Source: 67-14 sp035502775 (GTDB lineage: Bacteria; Actinomycetota; Thermoleophilia; Solirubrobacterales; 70-9). From it: a stretch of DNA of 64,000 nt. Made by a program: the position numbers and the translations under genes. Shown piece by piece: positions 34,463-42,744 of this stretch (the stretch's first letter is position 1; each line of letters opens with the position of its first letter). The DNA lies in contig DATJUB010000062.1 in assembly GCA_035502775.1 (NCBI GenBank), positions 16,183 through 80,182 on the forward strand. Direction: 5' to 3'. The notes beneath the pieces are model-generated. The model saw only the letters and a program-made list of their open reading frames with translations, was not told the origin of the DNA and did no database searches.

Positions 34463-35791
34463 ATGATTGTTTTCGGCTTACTACTCGGAATCGTGCTCGG
34501 CGGCCTGTCCGCCTATGTAGTCATGACGCGCCGTCAGGCTGACACCGCCGGTGAGCTGCGCGACGCCCTGGCGGATCTGCGCACCATCGAAGAGAAGCTG
34601 GCCTCGTCTGAAGACCAGCTGAGGATTCAGGCCGCGCATCACGAGAAGCAGCTGGAGCTGGTTCAGGCCGATCGCAAGCAGCTGTCCACCGAGATGGAGT
34701 CGATCTCGAACCAGGTCCTCCGGAAGACCTCCCAGCAGCTGTCCGAAGCTCTCGCTCAGCAACAGAAGCTCGAACGCCAAGAGGCCCGCACCGAGATGGA
34801 GAAGCGGACCACCGAGATCCGGACCGCGGTCACCCCGGTCACCGAGAAATTGGTCGAGATGCAGAAAAAGGTGGAAGAGCTCGAACGGGAACGGGCGAAG
34901 TCCCACGTCGCGCTCGATCAGCAGATCAAGCATCTCAAGGAGGGTGTCGGCGACCTGGCCAACCAGGCCGGCGGATTGACCGCGGCCCTGAAGAAACCGG
35001 CCGGCCGCGGGTCCTGGGGTGAGATCCAGCTGCGCAACGTGATCGAGATGGCGGGGATGCTGGAGCACTGCGATTTCGAGACCCAGGTGACCGTGCACGA
35101 CGAGGGCTCCCGGCTTCGTCCCGATGTCGTGGTCAACATGCCCGGAGGCCGGTCCGTGGTCGTGGACGCGAAGGTTCCGATGGAGGCGTTCCTCTCCGCA
35201 CAGGAAGCACTGGACGACGACACCCGCGAGGCGTTCCTCGCCAAGCACGCTCAGCAGGTGCGAAATCACGTGACCGCACTCCGGAAAAAGGAGTACCAGG
35301 CACAGTTCGACCAGAGCCCGGACCTAGTGGTGATGTTCGTGCCGAGCGAAGGGATCTACCACTCGGCTCTGGCCCAGGATTCGACCCTGCTCGAGTACGG
35401 CCTCTCCGAGAAGGTGCTGATCGCGACGCCCACGACCCTGATCGGAATCCTGCAGGCGATCAACTACGGGTGGGGACAGGATCGGATCGGCCGGTCCGCC
35501 CAGGAGATCGCCGACGCGGGACGTGAACTGCACAAGCGTGTCGCGACGTTCGCCGAACCGTTGGCCCGCGTGGGCAAGTCGATCGACTCGGCGGCCTCGA
35601 ACTACAACAAGGCGATCGGCTCGTTCGAGCGGATGGTTCTGCCTCAGCTGAGGAAGATCGAGTCCGCCGGCGCGAAGTCGCCCAAGGAGATCGAGGAGAT
35701 GCCGAACGTGGAAACCATGGCCAGGGAAATCACGGCCGAAATTCCCAACGCCCTCGAGTTGCCGGAGCCCGACATCTCCGACGCCGCCTAG
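34463..35791 (+). CDS. rmuC: DNA recombination protein RmuC
   Basis: 442 residues. One N-terminal membrane segment (1-20), a long coiled coil (about 25-150, Gln/Glu-rich), then the RmuC domain with GRGSWGEIQLRNVIEMAGM, VVDAKVPMEAFL, MFVPSEGIY and LIATPTTLIGIL. This domain has a PD-(D/E)XK nuclease fold; in E. coli loss of RmuC raises inversion rates at short repeats. It belongs to the repair-rich segment that also holds polX and the helicase-nuclease at 37764. Confidence 0.93.
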   Translation: MIVFGLLLGIVLGGLSAYVVMTRRQADTAGELRDALADLRTIEEKLASSEDQLRIQAAHHEKQLELVQADRKQLSTEMESISNQVLRKTSQQLSEALAQQQKLERQEARTEMEKRTTEIRTAVTPVTEKLVEMQKKVEELERERAKSHVALDQQIKHLKEGVGDLANQAGGLTAALKKPAGRGSWGEIQLRNVIEMAGMLEHCDFETQVTVHDEGSRLRPDVVVNMPGGRSVVVDAKVPMEAFLSAQEALDDDTREAFLAKHAQQVRNHVTALRKKEYQAQFDQSPDLVVMFVPSEGIYHSALAQDSTLLEYGLSEKVLIATPTTLIGILQAINYGWGQDRIGRSAQEIADAGRELHKRVATFAEPLARVGKSIDSAASNYNKAIGSFERMVLPQLRKIESAGAKSPKEIEEMPNVETMAREITAEIPNALELPEPDISDAA

Positions 35792-35818
35792 TTCACCGGG
35801 CGCACGCCGGACGGACAA

Positions 35819-36715
35819 TCACGTGATGCCGTGTTCCAACGCGGTCTTCACCTGCGCGTCGAGCGCGTTCAGCCGATAGAGCGCGATCGCCTCGGCCGAG
35901 GGGAAGTGACGCAGCCGCAGGGCATCGGTGCCGTGATGGCACATGACCACGGCCATCAGCGCGTCCCGCTCGCCCCTTTCGAGTGAGGCGGAGGCATCGC
36001 CGATCATCTCGGCTCCGAGGTGGAGGTGGCCGAGTGCCCGGCCGCGTTCGCTCAGCCCGATCTCGGCTCCGTAGGTGAACTCCTCGGTCTTGCCGATGTC
36101 GTGGATCAGCGCGGCGGTCATCAGCAGGTCGGAGTTGAGCTTGGGATGGAGCACACAGGTCTCGGTGACCAGGGTGCCGACCGCGACCGTGTGCTCGATC
36201 AGGCCGCCGACGTAGGCGTGATGCCCGGCACGCGTGCAGGGCGCCCGCCGGAACTCTTCGGCGGCGGGACCCTCGAAGATCAGGCGTTCCACCACCGAGC
36301 GCAGCCCGGCGTTGTGGATCTCGCGGGTCAGGTGTTCGAGGAAGCCCTCGAGCTCGTCGCGATCGCGATACGCGGTCGGCAGGAACTCGGATCCGTCCGA
36401 CTCGGAGGGGTCGACCTTGCGCACATCCTCGAGCTCGGCACTGAGAACTCCGCGGAATCGCTCGACCTTGCCGCGTGCCTCGATCACGTCGCCGCGTTCG
36501 AAGCGAAGCGCGATCTGGTCGATGTCGCGGAAGATCCTCGCCGGGATCGAGCCGGAGCGGTCGCGCAGCTCGAGGCTGAGATAGCCCGAACCGTTGCGGG
36601 CGGTGAGCCTGTCCTTACGGGCACAGACGTAACGGCCCCTGAAGGCGCGCCCAGGGGTCAGCTCCGCGACCGGCGGTCCGTCTTTCGCCTCTTCCCTGTC
36701 GGCAGGATCACTCAC
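35819..36715 (-). CDS. yhaM: OB-fold/HD-domain 3'-5' exoribonuclease (YhaM-like)
   Basis: 298 residues. N-terminal OB-fold nucleic-acid-binding domain (about 25-100; RNGSGYLSLELRDRSGSI) followed by an HD phosphohydrolase domain with HHAYVGGLIEHTV (His175) and the HD doublet in IHDIGK (205-206). This arrangement is that of B. subtilis YhaM, a 3'-5' exonuclease of RNA and single-stranded DNA. GTG start with AGGAT about 8 bases upstream. Divergent from the PAC2 gene. Confidence 0.87.
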   Translation of the reverse strand: MSDPADREEAKDGPPVAELTPGRAFRGRYVCARKDRLTARNGSGYLSLELRDRSGSIPARIFRDIDQIALRFERGDVIEARGKVERFRGVLSAELEDVRKVDPSESDGSEFLPTAYRDRDELEGFLEHLTREIHNAGLRSVVERLIFEGPAAEEFRRAPCTRAGHHAYVGGLIEHTVAVGTLVTETCVLHPKLNSDLLMTAALIHDIGKTEEFTYGAEIGLSERGRALGHLHLGAEMIGDASASLERGERDALMAVVMCHHGTDALRLRHFPSAEAIALYRLNALDAQVKTALEHGIT

Positions 36716-36768
36716 TTTTTACATCCTGACCTACCGGGCGGAGTAGCGCCATCCTCTACCCTGAAGAA

Positions 36769-37632
36769 ATGGATCATTTGCGCTGGGAGATGAACCCGCC
36801 AAAACTCCGTAGCCCGATTCTCGTCTGCGCCTTCCGCGGATGGAACGATGCCGCCTCCGCGGCGTCGTCGGCCCTGGAGACCCTGGCCGACTCGCTCGAG
36901 GTCGACGTGCTGGCCGAGATCGACCCGGAGGAGTACTTCGATTTTCAGGCCAACCGGCCCACGGTCTCGTTCACCGACAGCAAGCACCGGCGGATCGAGT
37001 GGCCGCGCAACACCTTCATCGCGGCCCGGGCACAGGGCGCCGACCGTGATCTGGTGCTGCTGGACGGCACCGAGCCCAACCTGAAGTGGCGCACCTACTC
37101 CGAGACCATCGTCAAGGTCGCCGAGTTCCTCAACGTCGAGACGGTGATCGTGCTGGGTTCGCTGATCGCCGAGGTGGCGCACACCCTGCCGGTGCCGATC
37201 ACCGGCCTCGCCACCGACGACGCGATGATCAAGCGCCTCGAGCTGGACCGTTCGGACTACGAGGGCCCGACCGGCATCGTCGGCGTGATCCACGACCGCT
37301 GCCGTGCCGCCGGCCTGCCTTCGGCCTCACTCTGGGCCGCCGTGCCTCACTATGTCGCGGCGGTTCCCAACCCGAAGGCCGCGCTCGCGCTCAGCGAGAA
37401 GCTGGAGCGCATCACCGGGGTGGCCGCCGACATCTCCGGCCTCGAGGACGAGACCGCCGCCTACGAGGAACAGATCGGACGCGCGGTCTCTGCCGATCCC
37501 GAGGTCGAGGAACTGGTCCACCGAATCGAGAGCGAACAGCGCGAGCGAGGCCACGGAGAGATCGACGTGCCGAGCGGAGACGTGCTCGCCATGGAATTCC
37601 AGCGGTTCCTGAAGAACCGCGACTCCGAGTAG
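36769..37632 (+). CDS. PAC2-family protein (proteasome-assembly-chaperone-like)
   Basis: 287 residues, PAC2 superfamily: VCAFRGWNDAASAAS at 19-33, FDFQANRPTVSF, LLDGTEPNLKW, VIVLGSLIAEVAHTLPVPI and YEGPTGIVGVIH. In eukaryotes and archaea such proteins help assemble 20S proteasomes; actinobacterial relatives occur in proteasome-bearing genomes but their role is not settled. No proteasome gene is in the window. TACCCT ends 6 bases before the ATG. The 3' end carries a tandem 27-base duplication. Confidence 0.88.
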   Translation: MDHLRWEMNPPKLRSPILVCAFRGWNDAASAASSALETLADSLEVDVLAEIDPEEYFDFQANRPTVSFTDSKHRRIEWPRNTFIAARAQGADRDLVLLDGTEPNLKWRTYSETIVKVAEFLNVETVIVLGSLIAEVAHTLPVPITGLATDDAMIKRLELDRSDYEGPTGIVGVIHDRCRAAGLPSASLWAAVPHYVAAVPNPKAALALSEKLERITGVAADISGLEDETAAYEEQIGRAVSADPEVEELVHRIESEQRERGHGEIDVPSGDVLAMEFQRFLKNRDSE

Positions 37633-37660
37633 GTCCTGAAGAACCGCGACTTCGAACTAC
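37607..37660. repeat. Tandem 27-base duplication across the PAC2 stop codon
   Basis: An 18-base block starting TCCTGAAGAACCGCG occurs at 37607-37624 and again at 37634-37651, period 27. The first copy encodes the end of PAC2 (FLKNRDSE); the second lies just after the stop and has drifted. It looks like a slippage duplication that is now non-coding. Confidence 0.7.
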
Positions 37661-37763
37661 CCAGGCTCCCCGGCGACGGGGCGGTCGGGTGAAGGGTCGA
37701 GTCGGCTGGATGGGGAAGGCGGGAGACCCTTCACCCGGCCGCCCCCTGACCACCGCGGCCCGG

Positions 37764-40700
37764 CTACGCCTCGGCGGCGGGACAGACGAGGCGGTAGTCG
37801 CACCAGCCGCAGACCTGTGGTGAGGGCCGTGGTTCGAAGTCCTGGCCGAGGATGCCCTCGCCGACCTCCAGCACCGTCCGTTCGATCCTCTCGGTCTCTC
37901 CCTCGCCGGCCTCGATCTCGACTTTCTCGCCGTCCAGAACGTAGTAGTAGACACCGCTGCCGACCTCGAGATCCCAGGCTTCGGCGGCGCCGATCCTGTA
38001 GATCGCCAGCTGGATGTCACCGCCCAGCCTTTCGGTGTTGACCTTCTGTCCGGTCTTGTAGTCGATCACCTCATATCCGCCCCGGCCGGTGCGGTCGACC
38101 CGGTCGACCCGGCCGCGGACGTAGTGCGGACCGATCTTGAACTCGAACTGGCGTTCCAGCCAGACCGGCTCGGAGTCGGAGCGGCTCTCACTCTCCCAGT
38201 AGTTCTTCATCGCCGCATAGGCACGATCCTTGAACTGGAGTTCGTCGTTGGAGTCCCCGAATCCGGAGCGGCGCCAGCCCTGTTCGAGCAGTCCCATCAG
38301 CTGCGGCAGGCCGCCCTCCTCCGCGCCCTTCGCCAGCTTGGGGTCGTGGAATCGCTGGAGGACGTTGTGGATCAGGATCCCGAACCGCTGATTGATGGTC
38401 GGCGCCTGGGGAATGCCGAATACCCGTGCGAACTTGTACTTCAGCGGACAGGTCAGATACAGGTCCACGTCCGAGGCCGAGAGGCGCAGGTCACCGCCGC
38501 GCTTCGGAAGGAAGGCGGCCAGCGAGGGCTCGGTCTTCGAGTCGATCAGGTTCTGCCGGACTCCCCGGTCCCGTTCGTTGGCCAGCAGATACGGATCGAG
38601 GGTCGAGTGTTCGAGCTCCGCCAGCTGCTCCGGGGTCGCTACCTGGGCGAGGAGGCCGTTGACCGCATCGATCGATTCGGCATCCACCGCGCCGCCCGGG
38701 CGCTGGGCGAGCGCCGCGAGTTTCAGCAGCTCGAGATAGCGGGTGATCGCCCTGTTGACGTCGATCGCGGTATCGAGGCGCGGCTCGCTCAGTTCGCGTC
38801 CCGCCTTCCAGGACGCTTCGAGAACCTCGTCGCGCATCATGCGATAGGTCGCGTGAAGGTCCTCTGCCGGGCCGAACAGTTCCTCTTCGTGAACCTCTTC
38901 GATTCCGCCGACTACGGTGAGCACGTCGTCGTAGACACCCCCCGAGATGACCGCCCGCGACGGGTCCGGGTCGATCCGCGAGAGTACGGCGCTCTGGTCG
39001 GCCGAGGTGATCGCGGTCGCGACCGCGGGCCGGTCGTGGTCGGCGGTCCGGTCGAGTCCGAGCAGGTAGATCCGGGACCACTGCCGGCCCTTGATCTCTT
39101 CGACGGAAAAGACCTGGACCGCGTCGACCGAGGGAATCTCCCGTGATTCGGTCACCGCGAGACCGGTGTCGGCCAGTGAAGAAAGGAAGGCGATGAACTC
39201 TCGGGTGGAGCCGGTCGGGTCCCGCCGGGACCAGGTGGTGGCGATGTCGGCCAGGCGGGAAAGACCGAGGAGCCGCTCCGCGGTTTCCGGCTTGGCCGCG
39301 AAAAGGCGCTGGCGCCGGAAGCCGACCCGCTCGATCAATCGCCGCACGAACACATCGGGACGGTGGCCGTCGAGCGCCGCGGCCGCGGCCTTGTAGAGAG
39401 CGAGGAAGGACTCGATCCGCTGGCGGGCCTCGGGAACTATCTGCGGGCTTTCCAGCGCCGCGTCGCAGGCCGACACCATGTCGAGCTTGCGGCGCCGCGC
39501 GATCACGGTCAGCTTGGCCAGGTCGACCGAGCGCAGTTCGATCGGGGGCCTGGTGATCGCGCGGGTCACCGCCGGCGCGTCGTTGGGGTTGGCCAGGGCC
39601 CTGAGCCAGGCGATCGTGTCACGCACTTCGGGCTGGCGGAACAGTGCCGCGCCGCCACCGACGGTCGCCGGCACGCCGCGCTCGGCCAGCGCCGATGCGA
39701 CCACGCCGCCATCCCGGTTCGCGTCTCCCACCGCGATCGCGATCGTCCCCGGATCGGTGCCTTCGCCGATCGCGTGTTCGACCTCTCGAGCGACGGCCTG
39801 AGCTTCGGCCTGGGCGCCGCCCGATCTCCAGAACCGGATCGAACCGGAAGCCTCGGCCGGGCGCCACTCGGCGGCCGGGACGATGCCACCACCCGCCAGC
39901 ACCGCCCGCGCCGCGTCGATCGAGTCCGGCCCGAGGCGAAAGGACTCGGACAGAGTGACTGTGGCCGCGGCCGGGGCGAGGCCGTCGAACAGCCGCCGTG
40001 CCGAGGGTCCGGCCGGGGAGCGGGACTCGTCGATCGCCGCGACCAGCGATTCGGCCCGGCCCGCCAACTCGGCCAGCAGCGCGGCCCGCACCGGATACAG
40101 GTCTTCGAGCTCGTCGACGATCAGGTGAGGAAACTCGGCACCGGTCCGTTCGGGTAGTCCGGGGTCGGAGGCGAGCAGGTCGGTCGCGATCGAGCAGGCG
40201 TCCGCCGCGTCGATGCAGCCGAGCTCGGCGAGCATCCGGTCGTGCACCCCGATGAGCTCCGCCACCTCGGCCTCCCGGCTCGCCTCGGGTTCCTCCCGTT
40301 CGGCGGCGGCCGCGAGGATCTCTGCCGGGGTGACCCGGTCCCTTTTCAGCTGGTCGACCCGCCTGAGCAGGCCCGACATCAGCCCGGTCGGGTTGCCCCT
40401 GATCTGGTGATGCCGCAGGGGGAGGTCGTCGAACCGGACCAGCAGCATGGCCAGCCTTTCGGCCGGACCGACGATCTCGAAGCTCGGGTCGAGGCCGGCC
40501 GCGCCGGCGGATCTCCGGAGCAGGCGTTCGGCGAGTGCCTCCCAGGTGACGACGACCAGCTCTTCGTAGGGCGGCTCCAGCAGAGACTCCAGCCGGGCGC
40601 GGTGCTCGGCCGCGGCATTGACCGTCGATGTGATGACCGCGATCCGTGAGGGATCGATCCCTTCGGAGACCAGGCGGGCGACCCGGTCGGCCAGGGCGGA

Positions 40701-40820
40701 GCTCTTGCCGACTCCGGCGGCTCCCTCGATCAGGAGCGGGCCGGCACCGTGATCCCGCACGGCGATCTGGCCGGGGCTCGGCACGGTGGAAGGCGGGGCG
40801 CCCTGGGTGTCATCGCTCAC
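37764..40820 (-). CDS. UvrD-like helicase with C-terminal Fe-S PD-(D/E)XK nuclease (AdnAB/AddB-like)
   Basis: 1018 residues. Walker A is GAAGVGKS (33-40) and Walker B HLIVDELEDL. The later motor motifs are degenerate: IDESRS where a GDPDQS-like motif III is expected, and EEIKGRQW where HKAKGLEW is usual. The C-terminal nuclease is intact: GRVDRVDR, EVIDYKTGQ (Asp..Asp-x-Lys), and a four-Cys iron-sulphur staple made of LTCPLKYKF and CGWCDYRLVC. This combination is that of AddB and the mycobacterial AdnA/AdnB end-resection nucleases. GTG start with GAGGG upstream. No partner subunit is adjacent. The role is probably double-strand-break processing, with this polypeptide possibly the weaker motor subunit. 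Confidence 0.87.
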   Translation of the reverse strand: MSDDTQGAPPSTVPSPGQIAVRDHGAGPLLIEGAAGVGKSSALADRVARLVSEGIDPSRIAVITSTVNAAAEHRARLESLLEPPYEELVVVTWEALAERLLRRSAGAAGLDPSFEIVGPAERLAMLLVRFDDLPLRHHQIRGNPTGLMSGLLRRVDQLKRDRVTPAEILAAAAEREEPEASREAEVAELIGVHDRMLAELGCIDAADACSIATDLLASDPGLPERTGAEFPHLIVDELEDLYPVRAALLAELAGRAESLVAAIDESRSPAGPSARRLFDGLAPAAATVTLSESFRLGPDSIDAARAVLAGGGIVPAAEWRPAEASGSIRFWRSGGAQAEAQAVAREVEHAIGEGTDPGTIAIAVGDANRDGGVVASALAERGVPATVGGGAALFRQPEVRDTIAWLRALANPNDAPAVTRAITRPPIELRSVDLAKLTVIARRRKLDMVSACDAALESPQIVPEARQRIESFLALYKAAAAALDGHRPDVFVRRLIERVGFRRQRLFAAKPETAERLLGLSRLADIATTWSRRDPTGSTREFIAFLSSLADTGLAVTESREIPSVDAVQVFSVEEIKGRQWSRIYLLGLDRTADHDRPAVATAITSADQSAVLSRIDPDPSRAVISGGVYDDVLTVVGGIEEVHEEELFGPAEDLHATYRMMRDEVLEASWKAGRELSEPRLDTAIDVNRAITRYLELLKLAALAQRPGGAVDAESIDAVNGLLAQVATPEQLAELEHSTLDPYLLANERDRGVRQNLIDSKTEPSLAAFLPKRGGDLRLSASDVDLYLTCPLKYKFARVFGIPQAPTINQRFGILIHNVLQRFHDPKLAKGAEEGGLPQLMGLLEQGWRRSGFGDSNDELQFKDRAYAAMKNYWESESRSDSEPVWLERQFEFKIGPHYVRGRVDRVDRTGRGGYEVIDYKTGQKVNTERLGGDIQLAIYRIGAAEAWDLEVGSGVYYYVLDGEKVEIEAGEGETERIERTVLEVGEGILGQDFEPRPSPQVCGWCDYRLVCPAAEA

Positions 40821-40876
40821 CCCTCAAAAGTATCCGACCGCCGCGCCTGGACGGTGACTGTCACTACCATGCGCTG

Positions 40877-41707
40877 ATGAGTCCCTCCCATGAAGATCAG
40901 GCCCTCTCCGCCAATTGGCTGGAGATCTGCCGCCGAATAGTCGAGAAGCAGAAGGAACTCTTCGCGAAAAGCGACACGCTCGAAGAGCGGGACGATTATG
41001 ACGGCGTCGGCGAGGGCGGGGATCACACTCTCGTGCTCGATCGTCAATGCGAGGACATCGTGTTCGCCGAGCTGGACGAGCTGGCCGCCGAGGGCGCGGC
41101 CTTCACGGCGATCTCGGAAGAGCGCGGCACGGTCCAGTTCAACGGCGGCGGTGAGACCTGGGTCGTGATCGATCCGATCGACGGTTCGCTCAACGTGAAG
41201 CGGACCCTGCCCAGTCACAGTCTCTCGATCGCGATCGGCTCGGCTCCGAACATGGCCGCGGTCGAGTTCGGCTATGTCTACGACTTCGGTCCTCGCGAGG
41301 AGTTCTGGGCCCAGAGCGGCGCCGGGGCCTTCCTCGACGGCCGGCAGTTGAAGGTGACCCCGGCCGAGCGCCTCGAGGTCGTCGGGGTCGAGGGCGCCGA
41401 GCCCGGCCGGATCCTGCCGTTGCTGGAGAAGCTCCAGGGGGAGATCTACCGCCTGCGCTGTGTCGGCTCTCTCGCGATCACCCTGTCCTACGTGGCCTCG
41501 AATCGATTCGACGGCATGGTCACCCCGCATCCGTCCCGATCGGTGGATGTGGCCGCGGCCCAGCTGATCGCCCGCGAGGCCGGGGCTTTCGTCGCCCTCG
41601 GCGAGGATGGTCTCACCGAGGTCGGATTCGATCTCGACCAGCGGTTCTCGGTGACCGCCGCGAACTCGCCCGAGGGTCTCAAGACCCTCCTCGCCAGCCG
41701 CCGGTAG
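40877..41707 (+). CDS. Inositol-monophosphatase/FBPase-family phosphatase
   Basis: 276 residues. Metal-binding EE in ISEERGTV (81-82), DPIDGSLN (99-106), and a late SVDVAAAQLIAREAGA block in place of the usual WDxAAG. The overall pattern is closest to archaeal-type IMPase/FBPase dual-specificity enzymes. It dephosphorylates inositol-1-phosphate or a sugar phosphate. TACCAT ends exactly 6 bases before the ATG. It may supply inositol for phospholipid or mycothiol-type metabolism; no direct evidence in the neighbourhood. Confidence 0.87.
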   Translation: MSPSHEDQALSANWLEICRRIVEKQKELFAKSDTLEERDDYDGVGEGGDHTLVLDRQCEDIVFAELDELAAEGAAFTAISEERGTVQFNGGGETWVVIDPIDGSLNVKRTLPSHSLSIAIGSAPNMAAVEFGYVYDFGPREEFWAQSGAGAFLDGRQLKVTPAERLEVVGVEGAEPGRILPLLEKLQGEIYRLRCVGSLAITLSYVASNRFDGMVTPHPSRSVDVAAAQLIAREAGAFVALGEDGLTEVGFDLDQRFSVTAANSPEGLKTLLASRR

Positions 41708-41833
41708 ACCAACGAGTTCAACATTCCGGGTCCGTCACTCCTTCGAAGCGAGGGGTTTTCGGACCCAGAATATGCAATGACTTGGCTTGGGGAGCGGGTT
41801 TGGTCTTTGTGATGCACGCACATCCGGAAATCA

Positions 41834-41861
41834 GAACAAATGTTCGTATCGGTGCTACACT
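41834..41861 (+). promoter_or_regulatory. LexA-type box and extended -10 promoter of the H1-like gene
   Basis: GAAC-AAAT-GTTC at 41834-41845, flanked by A and G, matches the Gram-positive/actinobacterial SOS-box consensus CGAACRNRYGTTCG except for its first base. TGCTACACT (41853-41861) is an extended -10 whose -35 region would be covered by the box. The surrounding 150 bases are unusually A/T-rich for this genome. Confidence 0.55.
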
Positions 41862-41913
41862 TCAAACATCCTTAGAAGTAAGTAATCTAATTTCAACAAT
41901 GAAGGAGCAGACG

Positions 41914-42600
41914 ATGAGCCCCGATACCACCGCCAAGACGGCCCCCAAGAAGACCGCCGCGAAGAAGACCGCGACCAAGGCCACGGCCACCAAGTCCGCC
42001 GCCAAGAAGCCGGCCGCGAAGTCGACCGCCAAGGCCGCTCCGAAGAAGACCGCCGCGAAGAAGACCACCAAGCCGCGCACCGCGACTCAGCTCCGTTCCG
42101 AGGCTGCCGCCAAGGCGACGCATGCCGCCGAGCTCGACGCCAAGACCGCTCGCACCCGTCTGAACGAGACCGTCGAGGCCGCCCGTGAGGCCACCGAGAC
42201 CGTCGTCAACGTGTCGGTCGGCGCCGCCCTCAACCTTTCCGAGAAGGTCAGCGAGCTCGTCGAGCCGTGGACCGACCAGGCTTCCGCCGAGAAGAAGGTC
42301 AAGGGCTACCGTGCCGAGCTGACCAAGACCTTCAAGCGCGCCGAGCGCCGTGGCACCACCGCCCGCCGCAAGGCCACCACGAAGGCCCGCAAGCAGCGCA
42401 CCTCGCTCGAGCGTCGCGTCCGCAAGCAGCAGAAGAGCGTCGAGAAGCAGATCAAGGCCACCAACAAGGATGTCTCGAAGAACATCGAGAACCGTGTGAG
42501 CCAGGTCCAGGACGACGTTTCCAAGGTTGCCGAGGTCCAGGGCAAGCGTGCTCAGGAACTCGTGAACAAGGTGACGGAGCGCGTGACCGCCCTCGTCTGA
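41914..42600 (+). CDS. Histone H1-like Ala/Lys-rich protein
   Basis: 228 residues. The first 60 are a disordered basic tail of AKKTA/AKKPA/TKAT-type repeats like eukaryotic H1 and bacterial HctB/HupB tails. The remaining 165 residues form long helices with Glu/Lys/Arg heptads (coiled coil), rich in Arg at about 130-170 (RRGTTARRKATTKARKQRTS). Likely nucleoid-associated or DNA-compacting. The start at 41914 has AAGGAG 6 bases upstream. Two ATG codons farther upstream are outside the Shine-Dalgarno. A strong terminator follows, and an SOS-type box precedes it. Confidence 0.82.
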   Translation: MSPDTTAKTAPKKTAAKKTATKATATKSAAKKPAAKSTAKAAPKKTAAKKTTKPRTATQLRSEAAAKATHAAELDAKTARTRLNETVEAAREATETVVNVSVGAALNLSEKVSELVEPWTDQASAEKKVKGYRAELTKTFKRAERRGTTARRKATTKARKQRTSLERRVRKQQKSVEKQIKATNKDVSKNIENRVSQVQDDVSKVAEVQGKRAQELVNKVTERVTALV

Positions 42601-42693
42601 ACGACTTAGCCCGGCCGGTGCGGAGAGCACCGAACCGGAGAAGATCGGCTGACCTCATACCTCGTCAGTCGATGTAGTACCTCTCCTCCCTCG

Positions 42694-42727
42694 CCAACGG
42701 CCCCTTCCCAGGGGCCGTTGGTATTTA
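42694..42727 (+). terminator. Rho-independent terminator of the H1-like gene
   Basis: CCAACGGCCCC, loop TTCCCA, then GGGGCCGTTGG followed by TATTTAA. An 11-bp perfect stem, 94 bases after the stop codon. Confidence 0.9.
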
Positions 42728-42744
42728 ACGACCCGGCCGGAACA

